From Phaeodactylum tricornutum CCAP 1055/1 (Eukaryota; Bacillariophyta; Bacillariophyceae; Surirellales; Neidiaceae), in the NCBI RefSeq assembly GCF_000150955.2, contig NC_011669.1, forward strand, positions 1,184,993-1,248,992: a stretch of DNA of 64,000 bases, read 5' to 3'. The translations under genes and the position numbers were made by a program. The notes under the pieces are model-generated. The model saw nothing but the letters and a program-made list of their open reading frames with translations. It was not told the DNA's origin and searched no databases. How positions within the stretch are numbered: position 1 is the stretch's first letter; each line of letters opens with the position of its first letter. Below, one piece after another: positions 29,553 through 39,479 of this stretch.

Positions 29553-30527
29553 ATGTTAATGACGACTAAAATGAAAGCCATGGCGGGTCAAATTACCCTG
29601 CTGCGTGGAGGCTGCTTGTTTGGAAGTCCGTGCTGTTTCTTTATTCCATCACGCTTGTCGCTGGAATTGCGGGCGTCGCGTTCCCAGTCCACTAGCACAA
29701 TGGATCTCGTCGATTCAAAGGAATGCACTCCTTTAACCTCAACGTTGCACTTCTACGAGAAGCGCGACTTCGACCCATCTTTGAAATCCTCACCAAAAAT
29801 CTGCAAGGATCTCGGGAAAAGTAACTGGCATACTCTTTTAAATGCCTCAGCTAGTCGGTCGCTTCCCTTCATTGTTGAATCTTGTGAGTTGGACCTAATC
29901 CAAGCCGCTAAAGACCGCGACTATTACGACAAAATTGTGTTGCTTGTCAGTTGCTGCGAGTTAGACATTCCGAGAGACAGTCATGAGGAATCTACGCTGA
30001 GTGGACGTGGTGTGGGACAAGCGCTCAGTTTGTCGCGTCGAACCGCCAATTTCTGCAACCGCGAAACTGGCTTCCTGCCTGAATTGATCTTGGTGCCACC
30101 ACTTCGCTGCATTATTGAAACCGCAATGTTCAGTTTTCCCCAAAGTTCTCCTCACAGTTTATCGGCCGCCGAATGGATATGTCACCCACATGTACAGGAT
30201 ATTGTAGCGCATCCATCTAAACCTGGAGTGTCCGATCCCCAGCCATTGGTGTCCGCAAAAATAGAAATTCTTGAAAATACCGACAGCCTGCTGCAGTGGA
30301 TTCAAAAACGCAGTGAGCGAGTCATTGTTGGTAAGCTCAATTGTTGTCTTGGGCCTTGGTATGCTGCGACACCCGTAGTGAGCTACCTAATCGGTTTCTT
30401 CTATCGCCTAACAGTTGCCAGTGATTCCCCCTGGTTGCAAGCTTTTAGCTGTTCTCTCCGGTACAGCCGGGGAGCAGAATGTTTCCGGGAAGGAGAGCTG
30501 AGGGCGGTGGGCCTCCACTTTCTATGA
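29553..30527 (+). CDS. Histidine-phosphatase (PGAM-fold) protein, probably catalytically dead
   Basis: Exons 29553-30330 and 30415-30527; the 84-nt intron (GTAAGC..ACAG, phase 1) has no stop, so the frame also runs through it. About 296 aa. The fold signs are ESTLSGRGVGQALSLS, then PELILVPPLRCIIETAMFSF (usual: PLxRxxxTA) and a WICHPH segment. In place of the RHG motif there is VSCCELD, and in place of the second active-site His (VSHG) the spliced product reads VIVVASDSP. The phospho-accepting His is therefore missing, so a binding or regulatory role is likely. A hydrophobic, basic N-terminus suggests organelle targeting. Confidence 0.65.
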   Translation: MLMTTKMKAMAGQITLLRGGCLFGSPCCFFIPSRLSLELRASRSQSTSTMDLVDSKECTPLTSTLHFYEKRDFDPSLKSSPKICKDLGKSNWHTLLNASASRSLPFIVESCELDLIQAAKDRDYYDKIVLLVSCCELDIPRDSHEESTLSGRGVGQALSLSRRTANFCNRETGFLPELILVPPLRCIIETAMFSFPQSSPHSLSAAEWICHPHVQDIVAHPSKPGVSDPQPLVSAKIEILENTDSLLQWIQKRSERVIVGKLNCCLGPWYAATPVVSYLIGFFYRLTVASDSPWLQAFSCSLRYSRGAECFREGELRAVGLHFL

Positions 30528-30791
30528 CCAATTTTTTGTAATCAGAACTGCTCGCTCCACGTTCTTTGCGAGAAACGTTGCACGTGTTGTTTAGCATTAT
30601 GGTAAGGGCTTAAAAAACCTTCACTGAAAATCGAGCTCTGCTGCATCGCCATGCATTACGTCTTTATCCGGGAGAAGCGCCTAAACTTGCTTTATAACTT
30701 AATTTATTTACTGTCGATCGCAATCCCTGTCACTTACATCTTTGTGAACTAACAGAAAAGAGGTTTCGAGAAGCTAATAGCTATCTAACGC

Positions 30792-31227
30792 TCATCGAAA
30801 GCTCACTACACGTTTGGCAACAAAGACAGGCTGCCCTAAGTCGACCGGTACGCTTGAGGACTTTGCAGACATCGTCATATTGGCCGAAAATTCGCTCATC
30901 TTCCCAAGTTTGAGAGGTGGAGATGCGGCAACAATTTTGCCCATGGAATCTTTCGAACTCGAGGCTAAGAAATTATGAAGATATAGGCTGTAAGTGATCA
31001 TTCTTTAAAGCCAACGTCAAATAAAGCAACTCGAACTTACCAGCGTTGAAGGGTATATTTGATTTAAAAGTCGACTTGGCCAACCTGAGGGGAATGAACA
31101 CATGTCTTGGTAAGATAACCCGTCATCGCGCTTCCTCGGTCGAGGTGAAGCGACGTAACTCTGAGACTTTGAAGACTTACCCTGTCAACACAGTTTTGTT
31201 GGTGAGGATCTTTGGGACGGTTGTCAT
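30792..31227 (-). CDS. Small three-exon protein of unknown function
   Basis: Exons 31227-31181, 31084-31041 and 30964-30792 give 87 aa. Introns are 96 nt (GTAAGT..TCAG, phase 2) and 76 nt (GTAAGT..TTAG, phase 1). Both consensus donors and both phases agree, which is unlikely by chance. The product starts MTTVPKILTNKTVLTG and ends LGQPVFVAKRVVSFR. It is rich in Ser, Lys and Met, without membrane segment or domain I know. Exons are too short for simple ORF detection. More exons upstream are possible. Confidence 0.5.
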
Positions 31228-31840
31228 GGTACTGTGATTGATTGAGTGCGAAAGACTGTCAACTTGTCACGCAACAAAGCAAGCTGGAAGACATGCGCTG
31301 ATTTACTTTCCCAACGTAAAATGAGCAAACAGCACTGTTTTGGCCGATGCTGCTCCACAAGTTGACATATACAGCGAGAGCCGCAGTCGACACAACCCAC
31401 CGTAAGTGAGAAAATCTGATGCCATAAGGCAGTATGAATGTGAGACGTCCTGACATGTCTCCTTTCATGTCTGTGTCAATCTAACTGTAAGGTCGAAAAG
31501 TTGGAATAATGATAGCTCAATCTACTTGAGTATACACGAGCAAAAAACTACCCAACTGGATTACCCAAATGTCAATCACTTTCCTTACCTACCCTTCTTT
31601 TGCACATAACGTAAGTGGCAGTAGTTCGTTCTTCTGGCAGACTAAATCCACCTCACGTCAGCCAGTCAAGAGCTTTTTACAAGTTTAAGCGTAAACGTCG
31701 GCAGCGTCGAGTTGATTGTGAGACGCAACTCACCAATTTACCTTCTACAGTAGTCACTTCTCAAGAAGATCGGGCAGATTTTAACCGAAGCATTTTATTG
31801 ACTGTGAAAATCATTTCTTTCTGTTTTTACCGAGAGTCGC
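31228..31840. other. Intergenic left of the foldback element
   Basis: No supported gene. Short open frames lack domains. A TTGACTGTGAA element is at 31798-31808. Confidence 0.35.
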
Positions 31841-32690
31841 TTGATTTTGAGGAAATTCGCTAGCCGTAAAGGGGATAAGAAAAATTGGAAAGCTTATTAC
31901 AGGGGACAGAACGTGTCCACAGTCAGTTTAAATTAAGTAGCTTCATTTGGTGTAAGTATGTTATTAAGTATTCAAAGTATATAAAACTAAACGCCAAAAA
32001 TTTGCACGGATGCCGACGTTGCCTGCCAAGATAGTTATCGCAGGGCGCCCGATGAGAGATCTCAGGACAACCCACTTGCCACCACAAAGGAAACAAGTTT
32101 GTTTTGGTAGCAAACCTCTCCAATGGGCGGGCCGGGCGGGCGGGCCGGCTTGTTCCCCAAGACTATGCGTACTATTTGATGGAACCGCAAATAGTTGTGA
32201 AAACTGACAGATGGCGCTTAGGGACTTCTACGCTCCTGTTCATTGTAGTCATTTGGGCTGGAATTGCATCTTTCCCTGCCGGGGCAATACGTTTGTCGGC
32301 AGATTTTTCCGCTTCATGGAGAGAAATGAGAACAAGAGAACTCTGAAGGGAAGCAGACAATAGTTCAAACCTGCCGTACGGGGCTGGCTGGATTAACTTA
32401 CGGGCTTAGCAGCCTTTTCCGGATCCTACCGCTTGGAAACGGAGCCATCGCCGTTTCCACAGTTGTTCACAGGCGGAGGTGAGAAACTGCTGTTGGGTAA
32501 TTGACCGGCAACGGTTGGCATCTGACAGTGACTCGAATTAACGGCGTTTTATAAATGGTTGAATACTTAATAACATACTGGCGCCAAATGAAGCTACGTA
32601 GACTGAACACGTTCTGTCCTCTTTTGCAGTTAAAAGTTTTCCACTTTTCCTATCCCCTTACAGCTTGCGAATTTTCTCCTCGATTTTGGT
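31841..32690. mobile_element. Foldback (long-inverted-repeat) element, about 850 bp
   Basis: The left arm (31841 to about 32036) and the right arm (about 32500-32690) are inverted copies of each other, roughly 75-80% alike by eye. Matching blocks include GACAGAACGTG, GTAGCTTCATTTGG and GTATGTTATTAAGTATTCAA. The loop of about 460 bp has no gene but a run of GGG tracts. It could be a MITE or foldback transposon; no clear target duplication was found. Confidence 0.65.
32125..32144 (+). other. G-quadruplex-forming motif
   Basis: Five GGG tracts separated by 1-2 nt (GGGCGGGCCGGGCGGGCGGG), in the loop of the foldback element. The loop lengths fit the usual definition of a parallel G-quadruplex. 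Confidence 0.7.
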
Positions 32691-33019
32691 AAGGCAAGAA
32701 AGCATCATGTCAGCTACCAGTAAACGGAAAACCATAGTATATTGGACGTCTCTCTTTTTTAATTTACTTACAGTTTCCAAAAAATCTCTGGAAAATGTTA
32801 TATAGCATTCGTAGTATTTCTTGCTGTTTGTTTAAAGATAGACATGTCTTGTATAGAATGCAAGTGGGTACCAGTAGCGGCACAGTAGCGGCAAAATTGG
32901 CTGTCATCACTCGAACACGGACGGATTAATCGACTGTGAAGTACGTATAAAATAGTTATTGCTGCTCATCGACGATGGAGATCTACTCACGTCGAAGGAG
33001 GGACAGGTAGCTGATTCTA
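32691..33019. promoter_or_regulatory. Upstream region of the SAP-domain gene
   Basis: About 330 bp. It contains ATCGACTGTGAA at 32929-32940, 79 bp before the ATG, and a short CAGTAGCGGCA direct repeat at 32872-32893. Confidence 0.3.
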
Positions 33020-33808
33020 ATGATGCCTCGAAAATCTCTTGTCTCTCGAATCTTCAGTGCTTGGGCCTTCTTGCTCCCTGATTCTTCAGCAAACGGCTAC
33101 AGTTTCCACAGGAAAGAGCAGACCTTGACGTATCGGAACCTGATCCGGACTCATCCTGGTGTACATTGCGGACACCTATATGCTCATCCGGGAGAGAGGT
33201 CAAGCACCACAAATCTGGAAAAGAAAGTTTTAGCTTCCGCTCAGGCAAAGTTAGACTACGACAGAGTTGTAGCAGCAATGGATGGAGGGAAGATCGATAC
33301 TACAACCGAAATGTTCCCAGATCGCGTACCTACTTCCCAGTGGTACGTCGCTCTTGCTGCAGCTGGCGCAGCGGCGGGCGTTTCTTTTGTCTTATTTCAA
33401 AATATATACATTTCCGCGTTCGTTGTGGCGGCTGTTCTTTTAGCTGCCAGTCAAGACCCTTTGGACGAGGACGATAATGTATACGGAGCGTTGGCCCGCC
33501 TTTTAGGTCGTGCTACTATTCAGTCAGTCGAAGCTTCGCAACCACGAGTGAGAGCTCTGGCACGGGCCGTGTTGACAGGAGAAGAGGAAATTGGAGAGCT
33601 GAAGCGGCATATAGTAGAGTTACAGGAGGAGAATCACAGGTTGCAAATTTGGATTAGAAGAAGAGTTTATGTTGATGAAAATATTTCTGCTTTCTCTTTT
33701 GATGAATTAAAAGACCAAGCTAGATGCAACGGCATAAAGGTTGGAGGCACCAAGAAGCAGCTTCTGATGAGATTGCTTGAAGCGGAGATAGTTTCAGTCG
33801 ACGACTGA
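33020..33808 (+). CDS. Membrane protein with coiled coil and C-terminal SAP domain
   Basis: A 262-aa single-exon protein. Residues 1-25 look like a signal or presequence (SLVSRIFSAWAFLLPDSSA). Two adjacent hydrophobic helices lie near 110-145 (WYVALAAAGAAAGVSFVLF and ISAFVVAAVLLAAS). A coiled coil follows at about 185-215 (EIGELKRHIVELQEENHRLQ). The end (about 225-257) is a SAP motif: FSFDELKDQARCNGIKVGGT, then KKQLLMRLLE. SAP motifs bind DNA or proteins. A SAP protein tied to a membrane by a hairpin is compatible with plastid nucleoid or envelope anchoring, but that is inference. Confidence 0.72.
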   Translation: MMPRKSLVSRIFSAWAFLLPDSSANGYSFHRKEQTLTYRNLIRTHPGVHCGHLYAHPGERSSTTNLEKKVLASAQAKLDYDRVVAAMDGGKIDTTTEMFPDRVPTSQWYVALAAAGAAAGVSFVLFQNIYISAFVVAAVLLAASQDPLDEDDNVYGALARLLGRATIQSVEASQPRVRALARAVLTGEEEIGELKRHIVELQEENHRLQIWIRRRVYVDENISAFSFDELKDQARCNGIKVGGTKKQLLMRLLEAEIVSVDD

Positions 33809-33901
33809 CAAGTACGCTCCAGCTGCTGAAATGCTATCCTCAACTAACCGACAAAACTCAGATAAATTGTGCTAGTTGGAATACGTGAAACGCGTTTCAT
33901 A

Positions 33902-36522
33902 TTAAGGTTCCATAGGACCAGTTCTATATTCCAGTCCAGCAACGAGACGCGGACCTCCCACGTGCGCAGCCCACATGTCCATACGCGCTCCACTCAAAAC
34001 GTCGTCGACAAGTGTTAACACCAATCGGGCAATCAAGTTTGCAATCTGCGATCGAAGCATTCCGCTACCAAGTGCTCGCTCATGCCAACGGTCAAGGAAC
34101 TTGAGGTTATCGGAAAGCCTTTCCGCAGTGGCTTGGACTGCGGACTCAAATTCATGTGTATTCGCGCGCCGTCGACTAAAGCCACCGCCTGTCGTGCCAA
34201 TGTGGCGAATCATATCTTCTTCAGTAATAGGGGTGAACGCAAAAGATAGGCGGTGTCCCAATATTTGAAATTCCATGCCTTCGAAGAAATCAGAAATTGC
34301 TGCAGTTACAAGTGTGATGATATTTCCAAGCAGTGCACGTTGCCACGAGAGAGGGAAGAGCTGCAATAAAGGAGCGGATAGCTGGCAATGGCTCAGTAGC
34401 GTCTCCACCACTGCATCTCGCTGCATAAAATCATCTCCTTCAAATGAGCGATTTTTACTGCGTTTCTTTTTCCGCACACCCCGCCTCATAGCGTCGCTCA
34501 AAGCTTCCTGAGCGTAGTTCCCACCTGCTCCGCTTCCAGGAATAATTCCCGCTGCAAGTGGTGGTAGATCAGGGGTCTGATCCATAAATAGCCGAATATC
34601 AGAATACGCCATTATGTTGACCCCGTGAATAGCTGATAGACACCTCGCCAGGACTCCCATTATTGCTGTACAAACCGCCTTATATGCAGCCGTTTCTGCA
34701 GTTTCCCCAATCTTTTCACCAAGCCCGTTCCTTAAAAGCCAATTCCCAGAGTTTGTGTTTCCATTTCGTCTCCGTCTACCAATTTCGACGTCACCAGCAA
34801 TTGGTGTTCGTAACTCATCGTCCTCGTCGTCTTCTTCATTTACCGCGTTCCGCCACAAATCGGTATGGTTGAGCCTGACTAGACGACCACTTGAAAATAA
34901 CATATCAAGATAGTCATCCACAAGATCTTTCGGTGGAAAATTGAATTCTCTTGACACCTCGTCTGATTTGTGGGACTTTGAGCCAGTTTTGATAGGATCC
35001 GGGTCAAGCTGTCCAGTATAGTTCCACAATGGATTTGGACGACGCTGAATGAAATCCTTTTCACAACTAAGCTCCATTATCCGCTTTTGGCCTGCCAGTA
35101 TTTGCTTGTCAATCTCGGTGACTCGCTCTCGTCTCCGCATCTCTTGTGCCGCATCCCTTTGCTCCTTGACAATGAACGCATATTCACCGTCCTTGGAAAT
35201 CTGCTCTTTGCGCCCAAATAGACCACGACGTCTCCGCGTCACCGAACTCACATTAGAAATGAGATCTACTCGAGCGCGCGCTCTATCAATTGCTGCAATA
35301 CGTCTTTGCACAAGTCCTCTATAGGCTTCATCAAATGAATTGGATGGCGGATAGATTTCACGCTTTCCACTTATAAGGCCATGTAACCCAGTGGCATTTG
35401 CAGTGACTTTTCGAAATGAGCGTAGTTGCGTGGATAAACGTAGAGAAGGATGTTTTCGCGCAAGACCCAATGTCAAAAAATTGTCGATCAAGGGCCACTT
35501 TGGAAACGATTTTAGTGTGAGATAGAACATTGAAAAGGGCGAAATTCATAAGACTCCTTACTCACGTGGCCAGAAGAAGTGAAAGGAGTGGGGTCCTCTT
35601 TTTCCCCTGTCTCAGCGTTAGCTCCTTCAAGGTCCACCTGAGGGACAAAGTGGGTATCAGCATGAAATTGCACTGTCGAAGCTGCGATATCATAGAGACC
35701 TCCTACCGGCTCTCTAGCTCTCCGCTCAGGATCTGGGATTTCTTGGCTTGCCCGTAGTATTTCACCTTCCGCAGAACGGTTCGAGCTGATATCTTTGTTT
35801 CTTCTTCTCCTTTTCGGTTCGTTTCTTTTTCTTGGCAAATAAGAGGCATTTGCAGGAGGTTCTGCTACTGATTTTTCATTCAGTGTTGCAATCGCAATCG
35901 ATTCTAAATCGTCTTTGTTGTGTGTGTACTGAATTTCTTTTTCTGTAGAATGGTGGTCCATGCTCGGTACGTGACCCGACCAGGCATTAACCCACCATAG
36001 TTTGCTATCATTCGCCTCGTAATTTCTGGTTGAGGGTTCGTCCACGGATGTTGGCAAGACGATTTCTTCGTCTCGAAGGAGCCTCGAGGCAAAGGGCGCC
36101 ACTTTACTGGTGTCTAGAGGAGAAAACAATTGGAATCGCCTGGAAGGCTTGACCACGGTTGAAGCTCCGCCTCGACCTGACCCATTGGATGGCGAAGCTG
36201 TCTGTGCGAATCTATTGAAACCGCCTTCCTCAAGAGTTTCAGATGTCTCCTGCTTCACTACATCATTCAACCGGAATATTGAAGCAATTGACCAGCTTTC
36301 TTTTTTTGATTCAGGATTTTCAGATTTTCCTCCGGAGTTACGTTTGTGAATATTGGAGTCGATCTCGGGACCTGAGGAAGTGGCTATGGCCTCTTTGCTA
36401 CAATGAAGGAGAATGCAAAATACCGCCGAGAGCAAGCCAAAGTACATCGAGGCGGAATCAGATGGTGAAAAATCACTGGCCAGACCGCGCCGACGACGCT
36501 TCACTCGAAATGTGAAAGCCAT
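33902..36522 (-). CDS. Large protein of unknown function with signal-like N-terminus
   Basis: Exons 36522-35566 and 35497-33902; the 68-nt intron (GTGAGT..CAAAG) is phase 0; 850 aa. The ATG at 36522 is preferred because upstream codons lack an ATG. After a basic start (FRVKRRRRG) a hydrophobic stretch at about 25-45 (MYFGLLSAVFCILLHC) suggests a signal or anchor. Residues 50-330 are polar and low in order. The C-terminal half is helical and better ordered, with GVLARCLSAIHGVNIMAYSD, QRALLGNIITLVTAAISDFF and QIANLIARLVLTLVDDVLSG. Arg- and Lys-rich clusters are frequent. I do not recognise a family. It may be secretory-pathway or plastid-routed. Confidence 0.7.
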
Positions 36523-37102
36523 TGGATTGATAGAGAGCGTGCACAAATGAACGGACGGAGCCTGGGTCCTCGGGTCGAGCAGCCGGACCTAGAAACCAGA
36601 CCTCTGTAACCTTCCGATTACGGTTTCGAAGTCGCTGTATACGCTTCCCGGTGACTCAAACCAAGACTATTGAACTTTCCGGGGACGCATAAAATATGGG
36701 AGGAAGCTACAGTTAGTACGTTGTCACATTACCAAAAGGTTTTACAGGTAGTATTTTTGGAAGCCGTCTTGGCATCTTGGTCGTTTCACCAAATATTGAC
36801 TGTGTGAGTTAAGGAATCCCGCTCCAAGGGAATCCTGAATGAGATTGTAAATATACATATATCTGGAATCTGTGACTCTCTAGCTAGAGCTAGCTCTTTG
36901 TGCAACAAAACCCAAGAAATGAGCTAAATCGTTGTAAAAGGTTTTAAGTATTTCAACAGCGAGTCCATCAACAATGCTTGCAGATTCTTGGGAAAAGATT
37001 TGACAATATGTAGAAGGGCTAGCGTCAGACACCTACCAATATAAGTTTGATAGGTGATTCAACAATTCGATCGTTACAAAGGCTATAGGCGTGTGGCATT
37101 CT
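36523..37102. other. Intergenic, downstream of P5CDH and upstream of the 850-aa gene
   Basis: 580 bp. It has a small self-complementary stretch of CTAGCTAGAGCTAGCT at 36880-36895 and ATTGACTGTG at 36795-36804. No gene. Confidence 0.4.
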
Positions 37103-38893
37103 TCAGGATTGCTGGGGTTGATTCCAGTTCGTAGGAACTAGGTTATCGTTGATGATCTCACGGTGGCAACTCCAGACCAGCTGAATAGCTTCCTGAGTCC
37201 CAATACCAGCACCCCGAGGATCCCCGGCCGGACCGAACCAGTGATTCTGAGGTGCTCCCGTCGTACGCGCTCGGCGTCCGGCATAAGTGGTTCCGTTTAC
37301 GGTATTTGCGAGGACCTTGGTTTGAAAAGACACGTCATTCGAAACAACTGCTGCTGTCAAATGATGAGACATCTTTTCCAAAGCGCTCAAAACATCGTCA
37401 ATAGTGTCATCGTTGTAAAAGGAAATAACTTGAAATGGAGCAAAAATCTCGGTAACGCAGCTTTCAAAATTCTCTTCCTTGATCATTTCCTCGAGAGGAA
37501 CAAACACTGCTGTTGGTTTAACGGCGCCGTACTTCTCGGGAATTTTGTGATTCTCCAGTTCCTCGCCACCCCACAAGACCGACGCACCCGGAATGCTTGC
37601 GAGTCTGTTCGTATGATCCAGGAACGTCTTGGTAGAGACAGTCAGCGTGGGTCCGGCGGTGAGATCGTTCAGATTTCTCTTTTCAGTTATACTCTTAATC
37701 TTTTCGACGAGACCGACTTTCTTCCAATTTTCGTGTATAAAGCAAATTGACTGAGCAGAGCACTTTTGGCCAATAGTAGCATACGCATCCTGATCGCATT
37801 GCCACGCTACATAGTCCACATCGCCTACGTCTGGGCCAATAATCTTCCAGTCAAAACCAGCATCCTCAAGACGAACTTTGCCCTTGGTCGCCTCTGCGAG
37901 CAGCTCTCCGACTTTTGAGGACCCGGTGAATTGGGTAAGCCGGACGGGCGTTTGCGTAATGACTGCCTGTGCGACTGGACCACGGCAGTTAAGGAAATCA
38001 ACGTCCCCTTCGTCCATACCACAGTGATGTAGAAGACGTAGAAACTGTTCCATTACAATTGACACTTGCTCCGAGGGCTTAAGAACGGGTTTATTTCCCA
38101 TGTACAAGGCCCCCATAAGCTGCAAAACAGGAATTTCCAGTGGAAAGTTGAAAGGCGTCACGATGGCGACGGGGCCATACGGCCAGCGGTGTCCAACGCT
38201 CATTTGCCCGTAGTGATCTCCTGGAACACCAAAAGATTTGGCCAAACGACGAACGTTGTCACCACCGAAGTTGTTCAAGAATGCAGCTGTGACCCTAACC
38301 TCGCCCGCAGCCTGTGCGTGCGATTTAGGAACACACGCCTGAATAGTCTGAATGAAAAACTCAGCGATGTCCGGTTGCATTAGAGCGTCTCCTGCCTACA
38401 GGTTGAGATTGTTGGTGAGAACAACGCGCTCGCCGGAAATGGGGCATAGTGCTACGATGCGCGTCTCGCAGCTACTCGAGTTAATGCAGATTGGTGAAGG
38501 CAGTGGCTTCGTACTCACCTTACGCGAAATCTCTCCGTAATCAAGGTAACGCTCAGGATTCTTCAAAGGATTATGCATGCCACTCTTGGTGACTTTTCGC
38601 AGCGAATCCAAGAATGGCTGGATCTCTCCAGTCTGCGTGTCGGGGACGGTGAAGATCGGGTAAGCATCCCTGTCGAGGGGGTGAATAATCTCGATGGTCT
38701 TGCTCGTGCTGGTTAACTTTCCGTCAACAATATTCGGGACAGCGTACGGCTCAGCGGTCGTGCCTAATGCTTTGGGGTCCATTGTGGCCCACGGAATTGA
38801 CGACATGCTGCGGCGGCGGACAAGTATGGACGACTTGGTCATAACCGACGACAGTGTAGCCTTCGCCGTCCGGTTCGACATGGATTGTAGCAT
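37103..38893 (-). CDS. P5CDH: Delta-1-pyrroline-5-carboxylate dehydrogenase (ALDH12 type)
   Basis: Exons 38893-38519 and 38395-37103; the 123-nt intron (GTGAGT..GTAG) is phase 0; 555 aa. It oxidises glutamate-5-semialdehyde to glutamate in proline and arginine breakdown, NAD-dependent. ALDH12 signs are PYGPVAIVTPFNFP, LTQFTGSSKVGELLA, KVRLEDAGFDWKIIGPD, a WQCDQDAYA segment and GQKCSAQS with the catalytic Cys. These match plant ALDH12A1. The first 50 residues are basic and Ser-rich (MLQSMSNRTAKATLSSV), fitting a mitochondrial presequence. An in-frame TTG upstream at 38941 is not needed. Confidence 0.93.
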
Positions 38894-39479
38894 CACTGTG
38901 TGTATCTTCCTGTTCCCGCGGAGGTGGTAAAGCGGAGTCAATAGTGTCTACTAATACTGGAGTGGAGTGGATTGCAGTGCACGATGAAATGCAAGTACAG
39001 TTTGCCACTATCAACAATATATATGCGTATGATGTGGTCAACGAGCGAGCAGCTGTGCCCGTCACTATGCATGTGTTTTATGTTAGATCTTTCCATGGCT
39101 TTCGAATTTCTTGGAAAACATTAAAGGGACTTTGTTAGTTGTTTACCACTTTTCAAGTAACTGGAATTTAACTGGAATCTCATCGGATTTCCGACAAACA
39201 TTTCTTGTCAAAACTATCCCACTTGTAGCAATCGAACCCTTCTACTTTAGAACAACGCAGGGCTTGACCTATAGTTGATGTGAAGTCTTCTAGAGGAGAG
39301 CACTTTGCAGCTATCTACAGAAAGCCCCTAGCTAAAAGTCAAATGGCACTTTTTAACCTTACGAACAGTCCACTCCATGACGGTCGCCTTTAGTGTTTCT
39401 CCACTCGAAAATTAGCGTGAGTAAGGGAGCTTTCGGTTCAGCAATTTACTTCAAGCCGACAATCGATGTTTGTTGCAAA
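38894..39479. other. Intergenic, nothing recognised
   Basis: Holds the P5CDH promoter and the 3' end of the PHD-PWWP gene. A GTTCGATT-like string near 39226 is not part of a tRNA. Confidence 0.4.

Noticed and set aside
39210-39270. tRNA-like GGGTTCGATT string on the minus strand
   Set aside because: No five-pair T stem and no D or anticodon arm can be formed around it.
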